A stretch of DNA of 64,000 nucleotides from Actinacidiphila alni (GTDB lineage Bacteria > Actinomycetota > Actinomycetes > Streptomycetales > Streptomycetaceae), in contig NZ_FONG01000015.1 in assembly GCF_900112845.1 (NCBI RefSeq), positions 62,001-126,000 on the forward strand, given 5' to 3'. The translations under genes were made by a program, and so were the position numbers. Shown one piece after another: positions 49,525-60,317 of this stretch. The notes beneath the pieces were generated by a model that saw nothing but the letters and a program-made list of their open reading frames with translations, had not been told where the DNA came from and did not search any database. Position 1 is the stretch's first letter. Each line of letters opens with the position of its first letter.

Positions 49525-49556
49525 AAGGCCCACCCCCACCGGGGTGGGCCTTTTTC
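49525..49556 (+). terminator. Rho-independent terminator of the PAQR gene
   Basis: AAGGCCCACCCC (49525-49536) pairs with GGGGTGGGCCTT (49541-49552) over a 4-nt loop and runs into TTTTT (49551-49555). A textbook intrinsic terminator, unusual in having a clean U-tract for this GC content. Confidence 0.9.
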
Positions 49557-49601
49557 GTGCGCCCGTACGCGCCCACCAGGGCGGGTTTCCTTCCGGCCGC
49601 G

Positions 49602-49633
49602 TGAGAGTTACTCTCTTTTAAGAGTCACTCTCA
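49602..49633. promoter_or_regulatory. Tandem TetR-type operators before the MFS gene
   Basis: TGAGAGTTACTCT (49602-49614) and AGAGTCACTCTCA (49621-49633) are inverted arms with one mismatch around 6 nt. Each arm is itself a dyad of the form GAGAGTNACTCTC, with centres 17 bp apart. The block is 27 bp before the MFS start; the TetR regulator is the gene after the transporter. Confidence 0.7.
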
Positions 49634-49659
49634 TTTGCCACTGACCTTCAGGAGTCGTC

Positions 49660-51342
49660 ATGGCGTCCTCGCCCACGAATCCCGCGCATCCCGCAGATCC
49701 CACGGATCCCATGAATCCCACTCGTCCCGCGAAAGCCCCGCCGCAGGCGGACCCGCACGCCGATCCCCGGCGCTGGCTGGCGCTGTGCGCCATCGTCGCC
49801 AGCACGCTCGTCCTCAGCTTCGACACGACGATCCTCAACGTGGCCCTGCCGACCATGGCCACCGAGATCCACGCCACCACCGGCGACATGCAGTGGCTGG
49901 TCGACTCGTACACGGTGGTCTTCGCCGCCGCGATGCTCCCGGCGGGGCTCATCGGCGACCGCTTCGGGCGGCGGCGGATGCTGGTCGCGGGGCTGCTGGT
50001 GTTCCTGGCCGGGTCGCTGATCGGCGTGCTGGCCGGCAGCCCGGGGCCGGTGATCGTCGCCCGTACGGTGATGGGCGTCGGCGCGGCCTTCATCATGCCG
50101 CTGGCGTTGTCCGTCCTGCCGTCGATGTTCGGACCCACCGAACGGTCCAAAGCGGTGGCCATCGTCTCCACCGCGATGGCGCTGGGCATGCCGCTCGGCC
50201 CGATCATCGGCGGCGCGCTGCTCGAACACTTCTGGTGGGGCTCGGTCTTCCTGATCAACATCCCGCTGGTCGCGCTCGGCGTCGTCGCCTGCATGACGCT
50301 GCTGCCGGAGACCCGTGACCCGGCCGCGCCGCGCGTGGACGTGCTCAGCACCGTCTTCGCCGCCGGCGGCCTGGGCGCCCTGGTGTTCGGCATCATCGAG
50401 GCGCCCGACCGCGGCTGGGGCGACCCGCTGGTGGTCGCGATGCTGGCCGGCGGCGCCGCGCTGATCGCCGGACTCGTGCTGCGCGAACGCGGTTTCAGCA
50501 GCCCGATGCTCGACCTCACGCTGCTGCGGCAGCGCGGCTTCCTGTGGAACGCGGTCGCCGCCACCCTGGTGACCTTCATCCTCACCGGCCTGCTCTTCGT
50601 CCTGCCGTCCTACCTCCAGACCTCGCTGGGCTACGACGCCTTCGGCACCGGCCTGCGGCTGCTGCCGATGATGGGCGGGCTGATGGTCGCCGCGCGCGGC
50701 GGTGCGCCGCTGGTCAAGCGGTTCGGGCCGCGGCCGGTGATCGTGGCCGGGCTCGCCGTACTGGCCGGCGCCGCCTTCCTCGGCGCCACCACCGGCAGCG
50801 GCGACGGATACGGCGCCACCGCGCTGTGGCTGCCGATCGCCGGACTCGGCTTCGGCCTGGCGATCGTGCCCGCCATGGACAGCGCGCTCGGCACCCTGCC
50901 GCGCGAGCGGGCGGGCACCGGCTCCGGGCTGCTCCAGACACTGCGGCAGACCGGCGGCGCGATCGGTGTGGCCATCCTCGGCAGCGTGCTGGCCGCCGGC
51001 TACACCGGGAAGCTCGACACCGGCGGGCTGCCCGCCTCCGCCGCGCACACCGCGTCCGACTCGCTGGCCGGCGCGCACGCCGTGGCCGCCGCCACCGGCG
51101 ACCGGGCGCTCGCCGCGGCGGCCGACGCCGCGTATCTGCACGGTATGAGTGTCGTGCTCATCGTCTGCGGCGCCGCCTCGCTGCTGGCCGCCGCGCTCGT
51201 GGCCGCTTTCCTGCCCAATCCGCGGCCTGCGGCCGGCGAGGCGGTGCCGGAGCCGTCCGGTGCCGATGCGGGCGCTGACTCCGGGTCGGGCACGGACGGG
51301 GTGCGGCCCGTGGCCGAGCGGGCCGCGGATGCCCGACAATGA
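49660..51342 (+). CDS. MFS efflux transporter, DHA2 (14-TMS, EmrB/QacA) family
   Basis: 560 residues. A Pro-rich N-terminal tail (NPAHPADPTDPMNPTRP) precedes 14 predicted membrane helices. Family motifs: motif D1-like LSFDTTILNVALPTMATEI, motif A GLIGDRFGRRRMLVAG, motif C-like GMPLGPIIGGALLEHFWWGSVFLINIP. A proton-driven drug/antiseptic exporter. The tetR gene starts 4 bp after its stop, so both form one unit controlled by tandem operators upstream. Confidence 0.93.
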   Translation: MASSPTNPAHPADPTDPMNPTRPAKAPPQADPHADPRRWLALCAIVASTLVLSFDTTILNVALPTMATEIHATTGDMQWLVDSYTVVFAAAMLPAGLIGDRFGRRRMLVAGLLVFLAGSLIGVLAGSPGPVIVARTVMGVGAAFIMPLALSVLPSMFGPTERSKAVAIVSTAMALGMPLGPIIGGALLEHFWWGSVFLINIPLVALGVVACMTLLPETRDPAAPRVDVLSTVFAAGGLGALVFGIIEAPDRGWGDPLVVAMLAGGAALIAGLVLRERGFSSPMLDLTLLRQRGFLWNAVAATLVTFILTGLLFVLPSYLQTSLGYDAFGTGLRLLPMMGGLMVAARGGAPLVKRFGPRPVIVAGLAVLAGAAFLGATTGSGDGYGATALWLPIAGLGFGLAIVPAMDSALGTLPRERAGTGSGLLQTLRQTGGAIGVAILGSVLAAGYTGKLDTGGLPASAAHTASDSLAGAHAVAAATGDRALAAAADAAYLHGMSVVLIVCGAASLLAAALVAAFLPNPRPAAGEAVPEPSGADAGADSGSGTDGVRPVAERAADARQ

Positions 51343-51346
51343 CGTC

Positions 51347-51994
51347 ATGTCCCCTCGTACCAGCGACGTCGTTCCGTCCAGCCCGTCCGGCCCGGCCGTC
51401 ACCGCCAAGGGCGGGCTGCGCGAACGGAAGAAGGCCCAGACCCGCCAGGCCATCCGCAACGCCGCCTACCGGCTCTTCGCCGAGCACGGGTACGACGCGA
51501 CGCCGGTCGACCGGATCGCCGCCGAGGCGGACGTCTCGCCGAGCACCGTCTTCCGGTACTTCCCCACCAAGGAGGACATCGTCCTGACGGACGAGTACGA
51601 CGAGGTCATGGCCGACATGCTGCGGGCCCGGCCCGCGGACGAGGCCCCGCTCCAGTCGCTGCGGCACGTGATGCACCAGCAGCTCGGTGCTCTCCTGAAG
51701 GATCCCGAAGGCCAGCTCGAAATGGTGCAGCGCGAGGAGCTGGTCCGCGACGTCCCCGCGATCCGTGCGCGCGCGCACGAGAGCATGTCCGAGACGGGGC
51801 GGCTGCTCGGCGGCATCATCGCCGAGCGGACCGGTCGTCCTTCGGACGACCTCGAAGTGCGGGTCTTCACCGCGGCGGTCTTCGGGGTCATCCATGAGGC
51901 GACCATGTTCTGGGTCGACCATGGCCGCAGGGAAGATCTCGTGCCCCTCCTCGACCGGGCCTTGGCGCTCCTGCGCCGAGGTCTCGAGTTCTGA
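51347..51994 (+). CDS. TetR family transcriptional regulator
   Basis: 215 residues, ATG 51347. N-terminal TetR HTH ~25-75 (RERKKAQTRQAIRNAAYRLFAEHGYDATPVDRIAAEADVSPSTVFRYFPTKEDIV), then a helical ligand domain of the MftR/TetR_C type (PLQSLRHVMHQQLGALLKDPEGQLEM). Likely repressor of the preceding efflux gene via 49602-49633; a ligand exported by the pump would induce. Confidence 0.92.
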   Translation: MSPRTSDVVPSSPSGPAVTAKGGLRERKKAQTRQAIRNAAYRLFAEHGYDATPVDRIAAEADVSPSTVFRYFPTKEDIVLTDEYDEVMADMLRARPADEAPLQSLRHVMHQQLGALLKDPEGQLEMVQREELVRDVPAIRARAHESMSETGRLLGGIIAERTGRPSDDLEVRVFTAAVFGVIHEATMFWVDHGRREDLVPLLDRALALLRRGLEF

Positions 51995-52000
51995 CGGTTC

Positions 52001-52030
52001 CGCCCTCTCGCGGAGTGAGGGCGCTTTTTC
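52001..52030 (+). terminator. Terminator of the MFS-tetR operon
   Basis: CGCCCTC (52001-52007) pairs with GAGGGCG (52017-52023), followed by CTTTTTC. It lies 6 bp after the tetR stop and directly before repeat copy B. Confidence 0.75.
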
Positions 52031-52280
52031 AGGGGCGCGGCCCCGCTGCGGTTCCCCTGCGGGGGCAGTGCCTGATGTCTTTTAGGGGCGCGGGGAACTG
52101 CGCGCTCAGCCCACGCCGGGCCGCAGGCAAAAACCGCCCCCAGCGGGGCAGACGCTGTTGTTTTTGCGACCACCGGCCGGTGGGGGCTGAGCGCGCAGTT
52201 CCCCGCGCCCCTGAGGGTTACCGTCCTCCGCCAGCGCAGCGCGCGTCCCCGCGCCCCTAAAGGGGCACCGCACTCCGCAG
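52031..52280. repeat. Dispersed Streptomyces intergenic repeat, copy B
   Basis: A perfect 29-bp inverted repeat bounds the core: 52084-52112 (starting AGGGGCGCGGGGAACTGCGC) and 52184-52212. The interior shares CCGCCCCCAGCGGGGCAGAC, CTGTTGTTT and TGCGACCACCGGCC with copy A. The right flank has GGTTACCGTCCTCCGC and CACCGCACTCCGCAGGAG, shared with copy C. It fills the 314-bp gap between the convergent tetR and DUF255 genes, which holds no other feature besides the terminator. Confidence 0.82.
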
Positions 52281-52308
52281 GAGGGGATCGTCCCCCGCAC
52301 GGTGCGGG

Positions 52309-54360
<2,052 letters not shown>

Positions 54361-54815
54361 AGGGAACAGCGTTGCACATCCCTGTCCTGGGAACGGCCCG
54401 CAGCGGGGCCGCGATTCGACGCACCGCCACCAGTCCCCGGGTCCGCTGCCCCACGACACGGTGGACCGGCTTTATCCTGATTTGCGCATCCGGCGAGGAA
54501 ATTCGGTCGGCTATCGTTCAGCGTCGTCCGGCGACGGGCCGCCCGTCGAAGGTCATGCGAAGGCGTGGTCCGCGGACTTCCGGCACGTGGTGCGGCGTTC
54601 GCGTCCCATACCCGTCCGGCCCGGGCGGGCGTCGGTGCCGACGTAGGCGACGATGCCTCGGGGTGGGCACCGCCCGCGTCCGGTACGGACCTCGTCCGGG
54701 CCGCCGCGGGCCAAGGCGTCGGGCGCCCTCGGCCCGGAGCCGCCCGGCGGTTGCGAATCGGCGGTTGTGAGCGGCGTCACAGGGAACCGCCGGGGGCACG
54801 GCGACAGGTAGGTGT
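54361..54815. other. Divergent intergenic region between DUF255 and ECF sigma genes
   Basis: 455 bp with no gene I can support; short open frames here lack ribosome sites and codon bias. Direct copies of CGGCGGTTG lie at 54745-54753 and 54759-54767. GGAAC at 54783-54787 could be an ECF -35, but the spacing to any -10-like CGAC is too short. Confidence 0.4.
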
Positions 54816-55454
54816 GTGAAGTCATCTCTGCGGACCCGGCTGCGCGCCGGTGATCCAGAAGCGTTCCGGGAACTGTTCCAGGACATGGCCCAGGCCGTGC
54901 ACGCCCTCGCGTTGCGCGCCACGGGCGACCGCACCACGGCGGAGGACGTCGTCTCCCTCACCTTCCTGGAAGTGTGGCGGCTGCGTGAGCGGTTGGACGC
55001 CGGCGACGACAGCGTGCGCCCATGGGTCTACGGCGTCGCCACCAATGTGCTGCGCAACCGCGCCCGCGCCGCCCGGCGCCACCAGCGCGCGCTGGCCCGG
55101 ATGCCGCGGCCCGAGGACGTGCCGGACTTCGCCGGCGAGGTGGACGGCCGGATCGACGACACGGCACGGCTCACCGCGGCGCGCAAGGCCCTGGACCGGC
55201 TGCGGCGCGGCGAGCGCGAGGTCTTCCTGCTGTGCGTGTGGTCCGACCTGAGCTACGCCGCCGCCGCGCAGGCGCTGGACGTCCCGGTCGGCACGGTGCG
55301 CTCCCGGCTGTCCCGGGCGCGGGCACGGCTGCGCCGCCTCGCCGACGAGGAGTTGGAGGGAGCACAGCAGAAAACGGAACCCGGCCCCTCCCACCGACAG
55401 ATACCGGGTGACCGCGACCACGCGGTCGGTTCGACACAGGAGAGCGCACGATGA
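54816..55454 (+). CDS. ECF-type RNA polymerase sigma factor
   Basis: 212 residues, GTG 54816. Region 2 (~15-80): AFRELFQDMAQAVHALALRATGDRTTAEDVVSLTFLEVWRLRERL and VRPWVYGVATNVLRNRARAARR. Region 4 (~120-178): ALDRLRRGEREVFLLCVWSDLSYAAAAQALDVPVGTVRSRLSRARARLRRL. The short C-terminal tail is polar. Its stop overlaps the CU044_5270 gene (ATGA), whose product is the likely membrane-bound partner or anti-sigma factor. Confidence 0.93.
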   Translation: MKSSLRTRLRAGDPEAFRELFQDMAQAVHALALRATGDRTTAEDVVSLTFLEVWRLRERLDAGDDSVRPWVYGVATNVLRNRARAARRHQRALARMPRPEDVPDFAGEVDGRIDDTARLTAARKALDRLRRGEREVFLLCVWSDLSYAAAAQALDVPVGTVRSRLSRARARLRRLADEELEGAQQKTEPGPSHRQIPGDRDHAVGSTQESAR

Positions 55455-56533
55455 ACGTTCCTGACCGCGGTGAGGCGGCCGACCGGCACGACCTCGCCCG
55501 CATCCTGCCGGCCCCCGGCGTACCGGGAATGTCTCCTGTCCGGCTCCAAGCCCTTGAGGACAGTCTGATGAACGAGATCACCCGGGTTCCCGACACCGCC
55601 GCCACCGCCGATCCGCCGCGCGCCGCGCGGCCCGCACGCCGTATACCGCGCTGGTCGCTGGCCGCGCTGCCGCTCGCCGCGGCGGCGGTGGCGGCCGTCG
55701 CGGTCGCCTCGCTCGGTTCCGGCACGGGCCACGGCAGCGACGACTTCACCGCCATGTCGCCGGTGGTCGAGGTCCGGCCCGCCACCGCCGACGGCGTGGC
55801 GGCCTTCCTCGGCCAGGCGGCCGACGCGGCGTCCCGGCAGCAGGTCCCGACGGCGGGACCCGGCCAATTCGTGTACGTCGAGAGCGAGGTGGGCTTCAGC
55901 CACCAGACCGAGGAGCGCACCTTCGACGGCCCCGTCAGGCTCGACGCGGTGCACAAGCGCGAGGTGTGGCTCGCCCAGACCCCGGGACGGGACGGCCTGA
56001 TCCGGGAGGGCGGCGACGACATCGTGCTGCACGGCGAGGGTCCGGCCGACGCCGACCCCGACACGCTGGCCTCCGGCCCCGCGGTGCTGACGGCGGCACA
56101 GGTCGCCGCATTGCCGACCGACCCCCAGGCCCTGCTCAAGCTCATTTACGCCAGGACCGCGGGGCAGTCGCCCGGCAAGGACGCGGCGGCCTTCTCCTGG
56201 ATCGGCGACACCGTCGCGGAGAACATCGTCCCGCCGCGGGTGATGTCCGCACTGTGGCGGGCCGCCGCCCTGATCCCCGGCGTGGAGCTGGTCGGCGACG
56301 CGACCGACGCGGCGGGCCGGCACGGCACGGCCGTCGCGCACGTGGCGAACGGCGAGCGGACCGAGTACGTCTTCGGCTCCGGCAGTCACCTCTTCCTCGG
56401 CGAGCGCAGCTACCTGGTGAAGACCACCTCGGCGGGCAAGGCCGGGACGCTGACCGGCACGAGCGCGGTGCTCTCGCGCGGCGTCGTGGACAAGAAGGGG
56501 GAGGTGCCGGCGGGCGCGTCGACGTCCTCCTGA
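55451..56533 (+). CDS. CU044_5270 family membrane protein, sigma-factor partner
   Basis: 360 residues, ATG 55451 overlapping the sigma gene stop. The cytoplasmic N-terminus (~1-75) contains RLQALEDSLMNEITRVP; one membrane helix follows (RWSLAALPLAAAAVAAVAVASLG), then an extracytoplasmic domain of ~260 residues (GQFVYVESEVGF, KREVWLAQTPGRDGLIREGG, GVELVGDATDAAGRHGTAVAHV). This is the actinobacterial family regularly placed after ECF sigma factors. Topology suits an anti-sigma factor with an external sensor, though the usual zinc anti-sigma motif is absent. Confidence 0.85.
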   Translation: MNVPDRGEAADRHDLARILPAPGVPGMSPVRLQALEDSLMNEITRVPDTAATADPPRAARPARRIPRWSLAALPLAAAAVAAVAVASLGSGTGHGSDDFTAMSPVVEVRPATADGVAAFLGQAADAASRQQVPTAGPGQFVYVESEVGFSHQTEERTFDGPVRLDAVHKREVWLAQTPGRDGLIREGGDDIVLHGEGPADADPDTLASGPAVLTAAQVAALPTDPQALLKLIYARTAGQSPGKDAAAFSWIGDTVAENIVPPRVMSALWRAAALIPGVELVGDATDAAGRHGTAVAHVANGERTEYVFGSGSHLFLGERSYLVKTTSAGKAGTLTGTSAVLSRGVVDKKGEVPAGASTSS

Positions 56534-56741
56534 TCCCCTCCGCCGCCGGCGTACGGGGCACGGCCGGGCGCGGGACCTCGCATGTGCCGAGGTCCCGCGC
56601 CCGCGCGCGTTCCGGCCGGTGGACGTGGCGGACCGCGCGTCGCGGATCCCGGAGAACCGCCGCGTCGTCCGGGAACCGCCGTACCGGCACGGACAGGTCA
56701 GGGGAAGGGCCGCGCACGGCGGCCCCGACAGGAGTCGACGC

Positions 56742-59700
56742 ATGAAAGTTCTCACCGGGCTCCGACGGGCAGCACTCCCCGTCACCGCCCTTCTCCTCGC
56801 GCTCCCCGGTGTGGGCGCACCGGCCCAAGCCGCACCGACGCCCGCGACCGCGGGACACATCTCGCACACCGACGCGACGACGGCCGGCGCCCGGACCACC
56901 GCGGTGACCCTGATCACCGGCGACAAGGTCCTGCTCGACGCGGCGGGCCATGTGGTACGCACCACGCCGGGCCCCGGCCGCAGCGGCACCACCTTCCGCG
57001 GCGTACGGTCCGGGGACCACCAGTACGTGATACCGAGCGACGCCTTCCGGCTGATCGGCCGCGGCGTCCTGGACCGCCGGCTGTTCGACGTGACCGGACT
57101 GCTGGCCGCCTCGTACGACGACGCCCGGTCCCCCGAACTGCCGGTGATCGTCACCTACGGGTCGGCCGCGAGGACACCGCTGCGGGCGCGGGTACGGTCC
57201 CGGGCCGGGGGCCCTCCCGGTATCGCGCTGCCCAGCATCGGCGGCGAACTCGTCCGGGTCCGCAAGGCGGCCGGCGCCGGCGTCTGGAACACGCTGACCA
57301 CCCCCGTCCAGGGGAGCGTCGAGCGTGCGGCCGCTCCCGGCGTCCGCCACATCTGGCTGGACGGCAAGTACCGCGCCGCCGTGGACCCGGACAGCGGTAC
57401 CGCGCAGATCGGCGCCCCCGCCGCGTGGTCCGCGGGCTACGACGGCACCGGCGTGAAGGTCGCGGTGCTGGACACCGGCATCGACGCCACGCACCCCGAT
57501 CTCAAGGGCAAGGTGGTCGCCGAGCACAACTTCACCCCCGCGCCGAGCGCGGACGACTTCGTGGGCCACGGCACCCACGTCGCCTCGACCATCGCCGGTT
57601 CCGGCACCGCTTCTGCGGGCCGTCACGAGGGCGTGGCGCCCGGCGCGCGGCTGCTCAACGGCAAGGTGCTCGACGACGACGGCTACGGCGACGACGCGGG
57701 CATCATCGCGGGCATGCAGTGGGCCGTCGACCAGGGCGCGGACGTGGTCAACATGAGCCTCGGCCAGGACGACACGCCCGGCGCCGATCCGGTCGAGGAC
57801 GCCCTGAACACGCTGTCGGAGCAGTCCGGCACGCTGTTCGTGGTGGCCGCGGGCAACACAGGACCGGCCGCGGGCACGGTCAGTTCACCGGCCGCCGCCG
57901 CCGAGGCGCTCACGGTGGGCGCCGTCGACCACGACGACGTGCCCGCGGCGTTCTCCAGCCGCGGCCCGACCGCGGACGGCGACCTCAAGCCGGACCTCAC
58001 CGCGCCGGGCGTGGACATCATCGCCGCCAAGGCCGCGCACGGCGTGATCGGCGACCCGGCGGGCGACGGCTACGTGTCGCTCAGCGGCACCTCGATGGCC
58101 ACCCCGCACGCGGCCGGCGCCGCCGCCCTGCTCGCGCAGCAGCACCCGTCCTGGGACGCGCGGCGACTGAAGGCGCAGCTCACCGCGACGGCCGTGCCCC
58201 GCGCCGGAACGACCGCCTTCGTCCAGGGCACCGGCCGGGTGGACGTCCCCCGGGCGCTCGCCGGGACGCTCACCAGCACGCCGACCTCCGTCGGCTTCGG
58301 CCTCCAGCGTTTCCCGCACGACGACGACCAGCCGGTCACCCGGACCGTGACGTACGCCAACAGCGGGGACAAGGCCGCGACGGTCGATCTGTCCCTCGAC
58401 GTGAGCGGCCCGGACGGCGCGCCCGCCGCACCCGGCATGTTCTCGGTCTCACCCGCTCGTCTGGTGGTGCCCGCGGGCGGTACGGCGACGGCCGCGGTGA
58501 CCGCGGACACCCGGAGCGGCGACGTCGACGGCGACTTCGGCGGAGTCCTCGTCGCCACCTCCGCCGACGGCGGCGTGACCCGCACCGCCGTCGGCGTGCA
58601 GCGCGAGGCGCCGTCGTACGACCTCACGCTCGACTTCCGCGACCGGTCCGGCGCGCCGACCGCGAACGCCACCGGCGTCGTCTACGCGGCGGACGGCACC
58701 GCCTGGTTCGCCTCCCCCGACCTGGACGGAACGCTGACCCTGCGGCTGCCGAAGGGCCGGACCTCTGTCGTCAGCACCGTGTTCGCGTCCGACGCGGACG
58801 ACGGACAGGGCCCGATGTCGGTGCTGCTCGACCCCCGCGTCGACCTCGGCCACGACACGACGCTCTCCGTCGACGCGCGCCGGGCCCGCCCCGTACGACT
58901 GGCGGCGCCCGACCCCGCGGCGGCCTTCGTCGGCGGCACGCTCGCGGTCTCCGACACTTCGGGTCCCGTGCCCACCACGTACGACTGGGACGTCGACGAC
59001 TTCGGAAAGCTGTTCGTCGGCCAGGCCGAGGGGCGCCTTCCCGCCGGGCAGTACACGGCGGACTACACCGGCCAGTGGACGCGCCCCGCGAGCCCCGGCA
59101 GGACCGTGTCCACCTACCGCCTGGACTGGCGGCGGACCGGCGACCTCTCGGGTTTCACCGCGCGTCCGACGACGCGGGACGTCGTCGCCGTACCGCTCGC
59201 CGTGGGTGCGGCGGGTCCGGCCAGGAAGGCGACCCTGGTCGTCACTCCCCTTCTGCCCAGCGGTGGTTGGTACGCCTCGTATCTGACGGAGGCATCGCTG
59301 CCGGTGCGCGGGACCGACTACTTCCTGCGGTCCGGCAAGGTGCTCTGGCACTACGCCGTCGGCCGGTCCGTGACCGGTCCGGACGGGGAGGAGCAGCCGG
59401 TCGACACCTTCAGCGCCGACCCGCGCGGGTTCACCGCGCCGCGTCCGCCCGCGCTGCGCTTCGGCGTCGGAGTCTTCGGGCCATCGCTTCCGGCAGGCAC
59501 CCCATGGCCCGACGACGACCGCGCCCCGGCCGTGGGCGGATACCGCAAGGGCGACGAACTCACGGTGAACGTGCCGCTGTTCGACGACTCGGCCGACCAC
59601 CTGGCCGACTCGTCGTACACCACGGCGCGCACCACGCTCACCACCGGCGGCACGACCGTCTTCCGTACGGACACGCCCCCGGACGGCGCGCCGCACACCG

Positions 59701-60137
59701 TGCCGACCGGAGCCGCCGCGTACCGGCTCACCACCGACGTCCGCCGCGACCCGGCGCTGTTCCCGCTCTCGGACCGGGTGACGGCGCGGTGGACCTTCCG
59801 CTCGGCGCACACCGACACCGGAACGCCGGCCGCGCTGCCGCTGTCCGTGGTGCGCTACGCGCCGGCGCTGGCTCCGGACAGCAGCGCGCCCGCCGGGCGG
59901 CCGTACGCCGTGCCGTACCGCGTCCAACGCTCGGCCACGGCGGGCCGCGTCGCCAGGATCGCCTTCCAGGTTTCCTACGACGCCGGCCGCACCTGGCGCG
60001 CGGTGCCGTCCCGTGGTGGCCGTGTCCTGCTCCAGCACCCGCGCGTGGCGGCCACGGTCTCGCTGCGGGTGCGCCTGTCCGATACCGACGGCAACACCCT
60101 GACCCAGACGGTGCTGGACGCGTACCGGACGCGCTGA
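56742..60137 (+). CDS. Secreted S8 (subtilisin-like) serine protease
   Basis: 1131 residues, ATG 56742 after AGGAG. Signal peptide MKVLTGLRRAALPVTALLLALPGVGAPAQA, then an I9-like pro-region to ~220. Catalytic domain ~225-500: Asp244 in VAVLDTGID, His276 in GHGTHVAST, Asn372 in AAGNTGP, Ser451 in SGTSMATPHAAG. The remaining ~630 residues are beta-sandwich modules (TVDLSLDVSGPDG, GTATAAVTADTRSGDVDG). All catalytic residues are intact. It lies 208 bp after the sigma/CU044_5270 pair and may belong to that regulon. Length is in the range of large streptomycete S8 proteases. Confidence 0.94.
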   Translation: MKVLTGLRRAALPVTALLLALPGVGAPAQAAPTPATAGHISHTDATTAGARTTAVTLITGDKVLLDAAGHVVRTTPGPGRSGTTFRGVRSGDHQYVIPSDAFRLIGRGVLDRRLFDVTGLLAASYDDARSPELPVIVTYGSAARTPLRARVRSRAGGPPGIALPSIGGELVRVRKAAGAGVWNTLTTPVQGSVERAAAPGVRHIWLDGKYRAAVDPDSGTAQIGAPAAWSAGYDGTGVKVAVLDTGIDATHPDLKGKVVAEHNFTPAPSADDFVGHGTHVASTIAGSGTASAGRHEGVAPGARLLNGKVLDDDGYGDDAGIIAGMQWAVDQGADVVNMSLGQDDTPGADPVEDALNTLSEQSGTLFVVAAGNTGPAAGTVSSPAAAAEALTVGAVDHDDVPAAFSSRGPTADGDLKPDLTAPGVDIIAAKAAHGVIGDPAGDGYVSLSGTSMATPHAAGAAALLAQQHPSWDARRLKAQLTATAVPRAGTTAFVQGTGRVDVPRALAGTLTSTPTSVGFGLQRFPHDDDQPVTRTVTYANSGDKAATVDLSLDVSGPDGAPAAPGMFSVSPARLVVPAGGTATAAVTADTRSGDVDGDFGGVLVATSADGGVTRTAVGVQREAPSYDLTLDFRDRSGAPTANATGVVYAADGTAWFASPDLDGTLTLRLPKGRTSVVSTVFASDADDGQGPMSVLLDPRVDLGHDTTLSVDARRARPVRLAAPDPAAAFVGGTLAVSDTSGPVPTTYDWDVDDFGKLFVGQAEGRLPAGQYTADYTGQWTRPASPGRTVSTYRLDWRRTGDLSGFTARPTTRDVVAVPLAVGAAGPARKATLVVTPLLPSGGWYASYLTEASLPVRGTDYFLRSGKVLWHYAVGRSVTGPDGEEQPVDTFSADPRGFTAPRPPALRFGVGVFGPSLPAGTPWPDDDRAPAVGGYRKGDELTVNVPLFDDSADHLADSSYTTARTTLTTGGTTVFRTDTPPDGAPHTVPTGAAAYRLTTDVRRDPALFPLSDRVTARWTFRSAHTDTGTPAALPLSVVRYAPALAPDSSAPAGRPYAVPYRVQRSATAGRVARIAFQVSYDAGRTWRAVPSRGGRVLLQHPRVAATVSLRVRLSDTDGNTLTQTVLDAYRTR

Positions 60138-60161
60138 CCTTCCGAGGGGGCGGGACGAGGG

Positions 60162-60196
60162 GGCGGGGTCCGCGGGGGCCCGCCTCCTTCGTCTTT
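60162..60196 (+). terminator. Possible terminator of the S8 protease gene
   Basis: GGCGGG (60162-60167) can pair with CCCGCC (60179-60184), followed by a T-rich run TCCTTCGTCTTTTG. A short stem with an 11-nt loop; the call is weak. The rest of the 180-bp gap to the next gene has no clear promoter. Confidence 0.4.
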
Positions 60197-60317
60197 TGCC
60201 GTTGCTGTCCGGTCACGGCGCGGAGGCATGAACTGCGTACCGCGCCGTTGCGTACCCAGGAGTGCGTGGGGCGGTGTCCTGTCGGTTTCCTTTTTTCGTT
60301 CTGTGGTGTGGGGGTGT

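Noticed and set aside
54783..54805. Autoregulatory ECF promoter before the sigma gene
   Set aside because: GGAAC is present but only ~14 bp separate it from a CGAC; ECF promoters normally need 16-17.
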